64,000 nucleotides of DNA from NCBI GenBank assembly GCA_011033025.1, contig WFMF01000125.1, forward strand, positions 124,001 through 188,000, read 5' to 3'. The position numbers and the translations under genes were made by a program. This document shows positions 21,469-34,728 of this stretch, piece by piece. Numbering within the stretch: the stretch's first letter is position 1; the number at the start of each line of letters is the position of its first letter. Origin of the DNA: Beroe forskalii (lineage: Eukaryota > Ctenophora > Nuda > Beroida > Beroidae). The notes beneath the pieces are model-generated. The model was given only the letters and a program-made list of their open reading frames with translations. It made no database searches and was not told where the DNA came from.

Positions 21469-21900
21469 GGGGGAGGGGAGAAAGTATGAAGGGTAGACAG
21501 GGCTGTGAGTGGGGGTGGGAGAAAGTGGGGAGCGGGGCAGTGAGTGGGGTGGGAGAAAGTATGAAGGGTAGACAGGGCTGTGAGTGGGGGAGGCAGGGCT
21601 GTGTGTGGGGGTGGGAGAAAGTGGGGAGACGCATTGAGTGGGGTGGGAAAAATGGGAGAAGGTAGGCGGAGATTGGTGGAGAAAGGGGTCGGAAAGAGTT
21701 AAGAGTGAGAGGGCAGGGTGAGACTGTAAGGAACAGTGAGTGTTCCTCATTTCCTCGCAATCGAGTGGAACTGGAAATTAGAGTTTGCGGGAGAAGGAAA
21801 TCTGGTAGTCTGGGATGGCGAGAGGGAGCGAGGGTGAGTTGGTGAGACTGTGAAGTGGGAGGGGGTGGGGAGACTGGAACTGGAAATGGGGCTTTCTGAG
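21469..21900 (+). repeat. Purine-rich, G-run tandem repeat
   Basis: Repeats of agaaagtatgaagggtagac, then agggctgtgagtggggg, with many runs of three to five G on one strand and few pyrimidines. Both G-quadruplex and triplex structures are possible. Open frames here on either strand are low-complexity artefacts. Confidence 0.85.
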
Positions 21901-22562
21901 AAAAGGATGGTACATTTTCAGCCTTCTGGGAGTCCTGTCGTTTGTCAACTTGAGTCGGATTGTCACGAGAAATAGAGAGAGGGGGCAGTCAATGGAAATG
22001 AGAGTAACTGGCAGAAGGGAATCTGGTACATTCTCTCATGGTGTCCTTGACAACCTCTGCTATCTAATGTCAGGATTCTGTGCATATATAGAGACCATGG
22101 GTGGTATGCATAACTAGGGAATCTCTTATGGTTATAAAGGTTTTGCTTTATGCTTAAGGAAAATGCCTTATACATAAGGGCTTTGCCTTATGCCTAAGGC
22201 AAACGCTTTATGTGTAAGGGCAATGCTTTATACGTTTTGTTAGCCAAATCATCACATACCAGGATCTCTCGAATTGTGAAATGCTTTTCTGGTCTGTTTT
22301 CTTATATACTTTCATGAAAAACTTAGTTTATTGAACCAATCTTATCAGGAACATACTTGTGACCCTATTAAAAGCATCCAAAAAGAAGCCCTTAAGTATA
22401 AGGGATTTGCTTTTACCATAAGGCAAAAGCCTTATGGCTGAGGCATTTGCCTTATGATGATGGCAGTTGATTCATATTTAGAGAAAACCATAAAATTACA
22501 GAGAAACTCTAAGACTTTCTGTGTATTTTTATGGTTTTCTCTCTAATTTTTATGGTTCTCTA

Positions 22563-23220
22563 CGAGTTCATAGGGGTCTGTTAAGAGTTCATAGGGGTAT
22601 GTTAAGAATTCATAGGGGTATGTTTAGAGTTCATAGGGGTATCTTTAGAGTTCATAGGGGTCTGTTAAGAGTTCATAGGGGTATGTTAAGAATTCATAGG
22701 GGTAAGGGGTATCTTTAGAGTTCATATAGGTATGCTACGAGTTCATAGGGGTATGTTTAGAGTTCATAGGGGTATCTTTGGAGTTCATAGGGGTATGTTT
22801 AGAGTTCATAGGGGTATGTTTAGAGTTCATATGGGTATGCTACGAGTTCATAGGGGTATGTTTAGAGTTCATAGGGGTATGTTTAGAGTTCATAGGGGTA
22901 TGTTTAGAGTTCAAAGGGGTATGTTTAGAGTTCATAGGGGTATGTTTAGAGTTCATAGGGGTATGTTTAGAGTCCAGAGGGGTATGTTTAAAGTTCATAG
23001 GGGTATGTTTAGAGTTCATAGGGGTATGTTTAGAGTTCATAGGGGTATGTTTAGAGTTCATAGGGGTATGTTTAGAGTTCATAGGGGTATGTTTAGAGTT
23101 CATAGGGGTATGTTTAGAGTTCATAGGGGTATGTTTAGAGTTCATAGGGGTATGTTTAGAGTTCATAGGGGTATGTTTAGAGTTCATAGGGGTATGTTAA
23201 GAGTTCATAGGGGTATGTTA
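22563..23220 (+). repeat. 21-bp minisatellite, copy 2 left array
   Basis: About 30 units of gttcataggggtatgtttag(a), very homogeneous from 22840 onward. Four reading frames on the two strands stay open (repeating VHRGMFR, EFIGVCL and, on minus, MNSKHTP). Confidence 0.95.
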
Positions 23221-23224
23221 TTTG

Positions 23225-23735
23225 AGTGTAATAGGCTTACTTTGGAGTGTCATAGGATTACTTAGGAATGTGATAGGCTTACTTAGGAGTGTGATAGGCT
23301 TACTTAGGAATGTGATAGGCTAACTTAGGAGTGTGATAGGCTTACTTGGGATTGTGATAGGCTAACTTTCGAGTGTGATAGGCTTACTTTGGAGTGCCAT
23401 GAGCTAACTTAGGAGTGTGGTAGGCTTTCTTCGGAGTGTGATAGGCTTACTTTGGAGTGCCATGAGCTAACTTAGGAGTGTGGTAGGCTTTCTTCGGAGT
23501 GTGATAGGCTAACTTAGGAGTGTGATAGGCTTACTTGGGAGTGTGATAGGCTAACTTTGGAGTGTTATGAGTCGGTTGGGGTGGGTTATGAGTTGATTGG
23601 GATGGGTTATGAGTGGAAAGGAGTGGGTTATGAGTTGATTGGGGTGGATTATGAGTGGAAAGTGGTGGGTTATGAGTTGATTTGGGTAATTTATGAGTGG
23701 ATAGGGGTGGGTTATGAGTGGGCAGGACTTCCCAT
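23225..23735 (+). repeat. Diverged 21-bp arrays
   Basis: First gtgataggcttacttaggagt units to about 23565, then gagttgattggggtgggttat units. Both keep the 21-bp period, so they look like successive variants of the same minisatellite. Confidence 0.9.
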
Positions 23736-24465
23736 AAATCTCAAAATTGGAGGTTTTTGGCGAAAACGAAGATTTAGCGTTACTTTCTTAAATTAACCCG
23801 TTCTAACCCAAATTACCCATTCTATTATGGGTAAATTATGCGATGTAGCTAGGTGAAAAATTTCAACGGCCTTCGACTCAGCGCTGAAAAATACATGGGC
23901 CTTTTTCGGCCCTCAGGAGGCCCAATTTCAAAGGCTCGTGGAGAAGTCCAGGTGCGACCACTAAACCACGATATTTCATACTACATCAATAGCCACACTA
24001 CAATAAACAGTCACTTTAAACCGACGGCAACTTCATCCAGGCCTTGGTGCCCCGCTCAAAATGCTAAACATGATGTAAAATCGAAATTTTGAAATTTTTG
24101 GGGTCGAAAAATCGACCTCGAGTTTTCTTTTGTTTCAAGACTGGAATTTCACGAAACACGGAGAAATGAGAGAATTTTTGACCTAGCTCAACGGGAAGTG
24201 CCCGACAATTGACTCTAAAGTAGGCCGGATTTTTCCGCCAAAATCGGCCAAAAATGGAATTCGCCTAAAATGTGGTATAAATCTGCACGTGGCGTGCGCA
24301 AAGTCGCGCTAAAAACAAACCTTTGATATTTTGCAATTATGGATATACGATTATTGCAATAAAGTTTCAAAGCCCTTAGTGGTGCCCCTCCGGGGTTTTC
24401 AATTATACCTCAAAATGTCAAAAATTTTAAATAACAAAAAGTGGCCCAATCAAACTCATAACACA

Positions 24466-25000
24466 CCCCACTCATAACTCAACTCATAACCCACCCCTAT
24501 CAACTCATAACACACCCCTATCAACTCATAACACACCCCTATCAACTCATAACACACCCCTATCAACTCATAACATACCCCAGTCAACTCATAACACACC
24601 CCTATCAACTCATAACACACCCCTATCAACTCATAACACACCCCTATCAACTCATAACATACCCCAGTCAACTCATAACACACCCCTATCAACTCATAAC
24701 ATACCCCAGTCAACTCATAACACACCCCTATCAACTCATAACACACCCCTATCAACTCATAACATACCCCTATCAACTCATAACATACCCCAGTCAACTC
24801 ATACTCATAACACCCCTATCAACTCATAACACACCCCTATCAACTCATAACATACCCCTATCAACTCATAACACACCCCTATCAACTCATAACATACCCC
24901 AGTCAACTCATAACACACCCCTATCAACTCATAACATACCCCAGTCAACTCATAACATACCCAAATCAACTCATAACACACCCCTATCAACTCTTACAGA
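24466..25000 (-). repeat. 21-bp minisatellite, right inverted array
   Basis: Units of caactcataacacaccccta(t). The complement, gttgataggggtgtgttatga, aligns with the left unit gttcataggggtatgtttaga at most positions. Two variants (cacacccctat and cataccccagt) alternate irregularly. Confidence 0.95.
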
Positions 25001-25175
25001 CATAATTTGAATAATCAAATATGAATTGCACTGTTTCCCTTATACATAAAGCAATTGCCTTAGGCATAAAGCAAAGCCCTTATGGATAAGGAAAATGCCT
25101 TATGCGTAAGGACTTTGCCTTATAAGTTTAGAGTTTCTCTTAAATAAGAGATTCCCTAGTTATGCATACCACCCA

Positions 25176-26700
25176 TTGGGACAGATGGTTTAGCACTATA
25201 ATATGTTCTATGTAGATTGTAGACCTGTCATATTATGCGATGGAAGAATGGAATGTGGTCTTTGGAAGTGGTGTGAATGGGAACCGAATGTGAAAAGTGG
25301 GTGTGGTGAAATTATGTCAATTCGGGGTCTACAATCTTACAATAACTGACATTACAGTATATCAAACATTATTAAGTTTTGTTATTGGTGGGACGGTGGG
25401 TGGTGTAGATTTTGAACATGAAATGTTTTTACATTTAAACGCATAACCTACTTGGACAGGCCGGAGTAAAACTGGGTCATTGAATTGGTGGACTGACAGG
25501 TCTAAAAGGGAGGAACCTAATTTAAACTGCAAGTTGCTGTCGTGTAAGTAGGATGAGCTATTTATATCATGCGTTGAGCAATGGTTCGCCCACGAATTTT
25601 CTACCCCACCCCACTTTTATATTAAATATTACCTAATATTTCCGCCCGGAGGGGCTCTAGCAACTGTCCAATGATGTGCAATTTGGCTGGGAAATTAGGT
25701 GTGGGATTGGCTGATGTCAGAATTCGCTGGTCGTGGAATTATTGAGGTTAAATTATTACCGGATACGTCTTACGTGACTCAATCTCATCTAAAGCCGTGA
25801 GTTTATTGAACTTCATACCAAATTAGGATCTCCCAGTGTCTTCACTGTATAAAGTCCTCCCTCTTACATCGCATTTTAAATTGGTATTTTACTAGATGTA
25901 ACCTACACACATTACATATGCTACAGAAAATACTATAGTGCACATGTAGTGTATTTCATCCATCCTAAAAACGATATAGCGTTAAAATGACGTCATTATC
26001 AGGGCTAAAAGTCACTAATTGATGACGTCCAAGTACCTATCTTCCGCGTCCGGGTTCCGATGTACTGTTTTTATACTCCAGGTTCTGATGATTCGGGCAC
26101 CATACCGTTAAATCAGAACATTGGTGAGATTCCCTGGAACGGAGCTTCGTTGCTGCTCCCGAGGCCGTAGTCTGTAGATTAGCTTGCTAATACTACAGCG
26201 ATGGTGCGTTAAGACTAAGAAGCAACAAGTAGGATGCCAACTTTCTTATGCTCTTGTAGTATAAGAACAACGTGCAACCTAACAGACTAGCGCTGTATCA
26301 GCCATTAGTCTTTCCCTCTTACTGTCAATAGTTCTTTGTGCTATTTGCCGGATGAGAACTAAAAATCCTCCAGATCTACCAGTGAGGTCCCAATCTGTCA
26401 CACTAAAATCAAGTGATATTGGGAATTTTGTCCAGCAGTTTGAAGTAGGGCTTCTTTGCTCCTGCGGAAGCTCTGCCAAAATTTTAAATTTCACCACTCA
26501 AAAACATAGAATTTATTTGAATTAAATATATAATTCATACATGTGTTTATGTAAATTGATATTAGAATTATCTCACAAAACAAATAAACGTAGAAGCACA
26601 CCTTTACAAGGTAATAATAACAAAAGACGACGATACCCCCAATTGATTCAAGACAATAATGGAAGGAGAGCAGGAGGGTCCTGACATTTAGATAATCTAC
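25176..26700. other. No gene recognised
   Basis: Non-coding by inspection apart from the CRE-flanked element at 25988. Confidence 0.5.
25988..26029 (+). repeat. CRE-flanked dispersed element
   Basis: Starts TGACGTCATTATCA, core gggctaaaagtcacta, ends attgatgacgtc. Both CRE ends are well kept. Confidence 0.8.
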
Positions 26701-26704
26701 CACT

Positions 26705-27107
26705 TAAAATGGTACCACTTCTTAAATTATCTACCGAAGGCAACCCAGCTCATGCCTTCAAAACTTCAACTATATGACTTTTGACCGACCCATGGCAATG
26801 TGGACAGGAGAGTAAATCTATTTTCTGTGCTTTGGACAGAAATATAGTTGACTCAAACTGTAGTGTGCAGCAGTAAAGGCGGCTTGTCTGGCCTAACACC
26901 CGGACCCCCATTGCTCAGTGAAGTTCACCAAGCCAATGTCACTGAAATGCTGTTCCCAATAAAGCTAGAGCACCCAGTGGGTACCAGTGGCAACTTGCCG
27001 TCGCTATAAGTGGTGTCCCGTGGCCCCAGTGCTGGCAGTGCCCTTAAGGGTACTGTCCCCCTTACTTCCGAGTTTGGGGAACCTACAATACAATACAATA
27101 CAATACT
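26705..27107 (+). mobile_element. Candidate SINE-like retroposon with ACAAT tail
   Basis: A relatively GC-rich body (ggcggcttgtctggcc, ctggcagtgcccttaagggt) ends in four tandem acaat units at 27083-27107. This is the usual form of a LINE-mobilised short retroposon. A possible relative on the minus strand at about 40698-40830 ends in the same tail. Confidence 0.4.
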
Positions 27108-27484
27108 GTAGGTACATTAGGAATGACATACTTTGCGAAGAAACCTTATGGACGGACGGAGAGCTAGGCTAATTTTCCTAAATTCCGATTTTCAAACATG
27201 CAGTATGCAGTAAGCACCGAATAAATTCGAATTACTTTGATGTGACTTGTTGATAATAATAACTTGATGATAATAAATAATTCCTTCCAGCACCTATGTC
27301 TATTTTGAAGGGATTAATCAGTAAGATCATACGAAAAGCTTCAACAGTTCAACAACTTGTGAAATGAAAGTTATTAGATCTAAGATATGGCCAAAAAACC
27401 GGAATTATATTATTTCTTGCAATTTGAAAGTTGCAAAATTTCCTCGCCCTCTTTTTGGCTCCTCTCTTTAGGGGAATTTCGATT

Positions 27485-28062
27485 CATAGCTGCCGAACTG
27501 CCCTCCTTTTGGGAGGGCGCCCTCCCATGCCCTCCATTTGCCCTCCTTTCGGACCTTGCCCACCTTTTTGGAGGGCAAATCTGAAAATTTACCTATAATT
27601 CTGATAATTTACTCACAATTTTGAAAAATTTGCCTGATATTCACTATCTCGGATCACATTTTTAGTCGTTCCCTAAAAAAAAGGTCGCCATTTTTTGAAA
27701 ATTTACCTACCAAGCACTATCTCGGATCGATTTTGAAAATTTACCTATCAAGCACTATCTCGAATCAATTTTGAAAATTTACCTGCTTAACATGCTTGAA
27801 ATTTATGCATAAGTCACCGAAAAATCTAAAAATTTACCTAAAATTCTGAAAATTTACCTACAAATGAGAAAATTTACCTAATAGGCACTATCTCGGAATC
27901 AATTTTTAGGCGACGTCCAAAAAAAAAAAAAAAAAAAAAAAAGGTCGCCATATATTTTCTCGAATACACCCACGGAAATTGCCCTCCCTTCAATGCTATT
28001 TGCCCTCCCAAATGGGGCAAAAAAGTGCCCCCCCAAAGGATTTTCAAGAGTCGGCAGCTATG
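27485..28062. mobile_element. hAT-type MITE with 8-bp target duplication
   Basis: Terminal inverted repeats CATAGCTGCCGA are flanked on both sides by tttcgatt (27477-27484 and 28063-28070), an exact 8-bp target duplication. The interior has repeated gaaaatttacct and ctatctcgga words, a poly-A run (about 27920-27942) and ggcgac/gtcgcc hairpin arms. No transposase. Confidence 0.9.
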
Positions 28063-28070
28063 TTTCGATT

Positions 28071-30132
28071 AATATGTGCATATTATCAGATAACTTTGAG
28101 CCTCTGAACGCTCGTCTCTCTATACTCTTAAGTCTGAACTTGCCAAGTTGAGAGCTATGACGATGGTTTCCGATCCCAACCGTAAATCAATAAAACGCCC
28201 CTATAGATAGGTGCAGTTTCGTAGAATGAGACACTGTGACGTTTCATTTCTATTATTATAGATTTGCACCGTCTGCGTACCTACGCAGGTATTACGTCTA
28301 TATATTCTAAGATTTAAGAAATGTGTACCAGTATATCAGGTTTTAATGAATTGTCAAGTATTGAGCGGGCACACCCATTCATCCTTTATATTGCGTATCG
28401 ATTATAACCTGCTTTCAGCAGTCTATTATTAGACACTTGATGGAACCATCAATTCTAGAAGGTTTAAGTTATTAAGATAAGTACAAAATTTAGACTTGTA
28501 ATACTGTACTGCTGTACTGAAATATAAATCATGAATGGACCCAACCCTGATCGCTGATACAATAGCTTTATAATTATGGCGGCGACGGGCGAACCTTAAT
28601 ATCATTTTTTAAAGATAACTTACCCGTAAGATCCGGATATTGTCATATGAAATTATTCATTTTGCGCACGAGTATACGGTCAAGTCGCGCGCTGATTGGC
28701 AAGTAAGCGCGCTGAGAATGGACCCGGCCTATGATAATTACTCAACTGTAATTTAAAGTGTAAACTGTAATTACTCAACTGTAATTTAAATTGTAAACTT
28801 GGTCATTGACTGCTCAGGCGAGGCCTCTCTTTGCCTCCTTTCGGTGCAGAAAGCTGTGCAACAGCTGGTGCTATTTATTTTCCGTATATTTTCTATAGAC
28901 ACCGGTCCTATGTTCTAGACACTGGCAGTCATGTGGAAACCAAGTGTTGAGCTTTTAAATGTGTTCACAGATCCGTATCAAATCGGTGATGGATGAATTC
29001 ATAGTTCGATGAATTATCCATTTGAATCAAATTTGTTTCTTCACAACAGACGTAATTTCTGTAAAATTATAGCCTTTTCCACTCCAAATAGTGTTGTAAC
29101 TTTACATTGTAGTAAAGAATTTCTAAGGAGGCTCTAAATGTCCATTTTATTACTAATGGGTTCCTGCAAGGAACAATTTATAAAACAGTTAAAATGTTGA
29201 ACCTCCAGGCATAAAACTCAGAAAACTATCTGACTAGATTACTGAGTAGCCAACAAAATTGCTTGTGCACGTTGAAAAGAGCTGAACTTTTTATGAAATC
29301 TGCCAGAGAATTTTAATGATTATTGATTCCACTATATTTACAGTTCTTTGATATGTTTGGATAGTCAGATTACAGTATTGATTTTTTGACCAGCATCCAA
29401 TATCAATTGGCACCAGTCATGGCAGTGGACCCTGACTCAAATATTCATCGAGGTAACTTATCTATTAACAGCAATGTATTTATTGACACCAGTATCCATT
29501 GACACCGGTGTACAGTGTACACTGTACTTTGACACGTATATTCATTGACACCAATGTCTATTGTCACCAGTGTAGACTTTATAATTAATTGAACCATTGT
29601 ACTACCCTGACTGACACCCCGAAGGCCGAAACTTATTCGTTTTAAAGACTCAAATTCTTTAATATCGCACTGTAACATCCTACACAGCTACACACACTAG
29701 ACAATCAGTTGCAACCCTATATGTCTCTGAATCATATTCCTTAATTATTGAAACTAACTAACTAAGTGGATTACTACTTGGTGGATCGGCGTCATTAAAA
29801 ATGACAGTTCCCCAGGCTTCCCGTTTTAGTGCTCTAAATGCCCCTCGTACTCTTATCCCCGTCATCATTTACCATTTGCGCTTTGATAATGACGTCATTT
29901 GAATTGCCTTTAATTTGTGTCTGCGATTCGATATATCCAGATAATTCCAGAACACCGGTAAACTGTTTACTGAAAGATGTCACTTAAAGAACCGTATGAT
30001 TTCCCTCACACTTGACAAAGTTTCAATCCTTATAAGCTTATACATCATACATGCAGCGGAGGGAGTTAATAAAATAGGGGACTGACTTGATATCTCTGGA
30101 TTAAGCAGACAGAGTTACCAACCCCTTTGAGA
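28071..30132. other. No gene recognised; small repeats
   Basis: Holds a 33-bp tandem duplication at 28736-28800 (aattactcaactgtaattta). It also holds a degenerate attgacaccagt repeat at 29470-29575 with the perfect 18-bp palindrome gtacagtgtacactgtac, and a CRE-flanked element at 29861. Confidence 0.5.
29861..29897 (-). repeat. CRE-flanked dispersed element
   Basis: Minus strand: TGACGTCATTATCA, core aagcgcaaatggtaa, end atgatgac. Confidence 0.75.
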
Positions 30133-30402
30133 AGGAACTCCTAGCACCTAAACTAGGGGACTCTATGGATTTCTTGCAGAATGCAGATCCGTCCCCCTGC
30201 GAAGGCGAAGTACCTGACCCTTATGGACAGGAGCTCCTAGCACCTGATCTGGGGGAGAGACTGGATCGCAGATCCGTCCTGCCTCCGTTTAGTAAGTTAG
30301 AAGGCCAAATACCTGTCCTTTTGGGACAGGAGCTCCATGCACCTAACCAAGGGGAGTGACTTTATCGCAGATCCGTCCTGCCTCCGTTTAGTAAGTTAGA
30401 AG
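30133..30402 (+). repeat. Minisatellite, about three long units
   Basis: Units of roughly 90-110 bp share ggagctcc(t)a(t)gcacct, gcagatccgtcc and cgtttagtaagttagaag. A 64-codon open frame inside it is a by-product. Confidence 0.85.
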
Positions 30403-33400
30403 TATGCGCCACACACTCTTCGTGTAAGAACAGCTGCTGTGTTGATGATAATTATCTGTGGAGGCCTATAAACATGTGAAGGTGTTTCTGTTATACTACA
30501 CTTCTGTTATAATATCGGCGCTATAGAGTTAAGGTTACCCATCCATTGGAGTGTGGTTTGACCAATAAGAACACGGGATTTGTAGGATACTGCGCATTGA
30601 GTGGTCAAACCAAGCTGTGGGTAAACTGTAACGCGGCGTTGTACATTTCCCACATTTGCAGGCAGCAATGATACCATTGTTTAAGAAACAGACTCTATGT
30701 TTTACTGATATGACTTACACAGACAGTGAGAAACAAATGAAAAAGCTAACATGACAGTCTTTACTTTTTATTTGAATCAGGGAATTAATGTGAAGCGGTA
30801 AAATTCTAAGGTTAGTCAGAATGATGGATCAATTTTAGCTGTAGCTGATTGAGTGATTGAAACTGCGATTTCTCCAAAAGTCCAAAAGTAACTACTCATA
30901 AAAACAAATGGTACAGCATACATTGTATTAAACGGAATATTCACACAATACGGTCATACCTTGGATTGTACAGCATCGCAATCATGCGTTGTATATGATA
31001 CATTAAACATCATATATTGTACGACATACATGATTGTACACTTTACATTGTACCCTGTACCACTTGACACAACCTAGCGCATTTCAGAGCTGGAGTACAG
31101 ATTGTCTATACGAGTTGACAGGCAAGCTCTGATTGACCGAGGTCTTCTCAAGTCATACGAGTGTGAGTATTTCGTTAGGTTTTCTAGTAATTCTTTGTAA
31201 TTTTCCATATGAATCATTTGGGATTATTCACAATTCACACCTTAATGTTTCAGCATTTTTACCCCCCCCCCTTATCACGGTTTCATTAGAAGTTTGATAT
31301 TTTGTTTCTATAACATGTAGCGAAATCATTTAAGAAATACCTCCTTTGCTGATGACGTAATATGTGAACCAGTCATTTATGATATGTTCTTAATAAGCAT
31401 AGCGCATTTACATAATTGAGTAAGTGTCAACCATTGTAGCATTTCTTAGACCTTCCATGCAGTTCAGCACTACTGTAGATTGCCTCTAATTTGTCTTTTG
31501 TCCTGTGTGGTGGTTTAATAAAGGCAACGAGACTAAGTCAAAAGGAGGTGAGCTACTTATTATACTGCAATAAAAGGAGAGAAGCGCCGTGAAAGGTCTC
31601 AAAAGCTCTCCATTGTGCCAATACAAATGGTATTCTTAATGCTCATGATTTGCAATAGATGCGTTCATTAATCTGGGTATGTCACTTTGAGAGCGATTGT
31701 TGTTCAACAGTATCGCAGTAATCAACCGTTTCCTTGTCATTGGTCCCGAGGCGAATTGAATTGATATGAACGACCCCCAAAAATAGAAGTTCAGTCCAGA
31801 TTGTGTTGCCATTGCCCCATTTCATATACTTATGTAGGTTCTTTCTTCTTTTCTGATTTCAGTTTCTCAGAAGCTCAGAGTTCCTCAGAGTTTGGGATCG
31901 CGATATAATGTCGTAACGATTTCACGTTAAATCATGCCGCGATGGGGGTTAAATACAGTAGAGCTGGTGTAAAATAGGTCCTTGTCGCCCTTACTTAACT
32001 AAGCTCATCATAAAGGACTGGTTTTGTTGTCTCGAAATACAATTAAAGAAACTTTTCCTTTTGCGGACCTACCCCAACATGTGATTTATATGGCTTTGAT
32101 AAAGTGCTCACTGCTTAGATAGGAAATTATTAGTTTATCACAGGTTCAGGGCTAAGTGTGAGAAATCGTATGTTTTGTTGCCATTGGGATGATAAATTAA
32201 CTGATACTTAGGCTCTTTGATAAGCTCGAATAGCATACTTTAAACTTCAAGTTATTAACCTCGCCAATTTCAAATAGATCTCACCAGATTGAATTCATTT
32301 TGTACTGTGGCAATTATTCATTTGAGATATCGATAAGGAAAGTAAGAACAAGACTCTCCATTTGAAATCCAATAAAGCTATCTAGTAAAGTAGCAATATG
32401 TCCATATATTCTTGTAGCTAGAACTCACTCATCTACGTTGCGTCACACTTACATTTATGATAATTATCTTTCGCACAATTCATAACTTCACTCCGAAGTG
32501 CAAACCTGATTGTGGTAGAAAGAAGGATCTTATATGGTTGCAAAGTGGGGACTTCAGAGCTCAAAAATCTTCTGAACATGTCAAAATGAAAACTGGATTG
32601 TTTTAAAGCGTTAAAAAGTTTACCATACTCCCAAGTCCCAATTGGATTATCTTAACTTTTTGAACCCTTGTAATCATGTATTGGACTTGTATTGCACAAG
32701 AGAAATTCACAAGATGCAGCACACAGAATACAGAAGTACATCCTACATTACGCTATAACCTGCTTCCAGTACGGAAAATTCTCTCAAATCTCGTAACTTG
32801 TTTGCATTTAGGGGACCATATTCGAGTGTACAGATGTATACTGTAGATATTTTTATCTACAAACTTGGCTTGTAATTCGAGAACGGACAGCAACGGACCG
32901 CAACAAGATTGTGCTATTATAAAAGTATAAATGGTTTGAAATACAACAACTGAAAATAATAAAAGTGGGATACCTTTTCTTAGTATTTGATCCACATCCA
33001 AATAAATCTATTGTTAATTTGTTATGGTTTTCCAGGAGAGGGAAACGCAATTTCTTCTTCTTAACAACAATCATAATGGTCGTATATAATGCCCATTGAT
33101 CCACAAATAGAACTTGACATTTTAATCTAAAATAAATGACTATTGCCAAGTAATCGGCGTTATAATTAGGACTTAGAAGTATAGAAACTGAAGATTTGAT
33201 GACTGGAACACGTACTTGCTCCAGATTTGCTTCTAGTATAACACACAGTTCTTTAAATAACACTACAATCTACACTTACCTACTATCTTCATAGAAAGGC
33301 GAATATGGACCGACAGACAGACATATGCACGCAGAGTAGTTGCTACAATCAACTCACTGTTGTTATGAAGGCCATGAGTTTCCAAACTCGTTTTACTTAT

Positions 33401-34657
33401 AACTGTTGTCAGTCACCCTATTGATACAGACAGACAGACAGACACACAAAAATTTGAAAAAAATTACACTCACTATAATCGTCATATCTACATTGAAAGG
33501 CATATAGACCTACAGACTGAAAGACATACACGCAGACAGACATACACGCAGACAGACATACACGCAGACAGACTTACGCGCAGACAAACATACACACAAG
33601 GATTTTGAAAAATGTACGCGCCCACAGACGAACACACTGACAATCCGTTGCTCTCTCCCTCGCAGCTCAGTCTCTGAGTTGCTGCCACTTAAACCACTGT
33701 TCGATTAACGCTAAACCTACCGTAAAAGGTCAAATGAGATGTTGTCAACATGGATTCTCCCCCCATCGTTGAAATACTGCTTTACGGCAACACTTTCATA
33801 AAATTTACTACCACACACACGCGCATATATATGTACATGCATACTCTCCGATTATTAAGAAACGTCACCGAACATTATTTTGGGGATAGGTAGTGATTAA
33901 TATGTGCGACATCATATTATCTCTGGTAGCTGATATTAAGATATTATCGCCATATCAGGGAGAGAAATATAATTCGAATCATAAGATACAGTTTGTTCGA
34001 AAGTGGAGCATTTAAATTATTAAGATGCGAAGAAAATAATTTAACCTTTTAAAAAGAGAGGAAACATTTTTATATTAAAGATATATTTTCTGGAGGTGTG
34101 CAGAATTTTGCTGTTGAATGCAGATAGCAAATTACCATTCACAAACTCACAAAACTACTTTGGCAAGATTCAAGCAAACCGGCATTTGAGCTTTTGAGTG
34201 AAAAGAAGATAACAGCTGATAGAAAATCACGGATTTTCTAATGCCTGAATCTCGTTCCCACAACCCCTATATAACAGATGAAACATCCAATTTTCATGTT
34301 CTTCTCGAGCTGTAAGTCTCCAAGTCCTTTTCATTCTCGACAAAAGATAGTGTCTCAGGAGCTCTGAGAACACATTCGACACTGACTCACTAATAATAGA
34401 GCTATACATTGGCGCCCGTTCCACGGAAGAGTTTGCCCATTTTGAGCGTCAAACTGACATCACTTAAATTAACTGCCACATTTCGGTGAAAATATAATTA
34501 TGTTATAATATAGCAACAACTCGGCATTGCGTTATATTTATAAATTTTTATTTCTGCCATAGTTAGCTCTCTTATTTACTTCACATTGTTCCATGTTGAG
34601 ATGGTCCACTACTACACACTCTCACACAACATAGAATGCGCGAAAAAGGAGGTGGTG
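30403..34657. other. No gene recognised
   Basis: AT-rich. Contains short GACA and cagacagacatacacg repeats at 33424-33445 and 33530-33590, and a C10 run near 31263. The 136-codon minus frame at 32853-33263 has no domain and AT-driven composition. Confidence 0.5.
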
Positions 34658-34699
34658 TGATGTAAGTTATTTACCATTCAAAGCCATGATCATGATGTC
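34658..34699 (-). repeat. CRE-flanked dispersed element
   Basis: Minus strand: TGACATCATGATCATGGC, then tttgaatggtaaat, end aacttacatcac. It lies about 30 bases before the candidate exon at 34729. Confidence 0.7.
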
Positions 34700-34728
34700 A
34701 TATTTTATCGTCTTGTGCTCGTTGCAGC

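Larger units (their letters stand above)
22098..25175. mobile_element. Complete foldback-type transposable element, 3.1 kb
   Basis: A perfect 32-bp terminal inverted repeat starts tgggtggtatgcataactag at 22098 and, complemented, at 25175. Subterminal DNA holds many short palindromes (ttgcctta-tgcc-taaggcaa; ccataaggc-aaaa-gccttatgg). Both sides then carry related 21-bp tandem arrays in opposite orientation. The centre (about 23735-24465) is unique and codes for nothing I recognise. Long inverted arms of short tandem repeats are typical of foldback elements. No clear target duplication is seen. A truncated relative lies at 13381. Confidence 0.85.

Noticed and set aside
22563..23220. Regular short repeats suggesting a CRISPR array
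   Set aside because: Units are contiguous without unique spacers and the genome is animal.
32853..33263. 136-codon minus frame
   Set aside because: AT-driven composition, no domain, no splice context, and overlapped by another frame.
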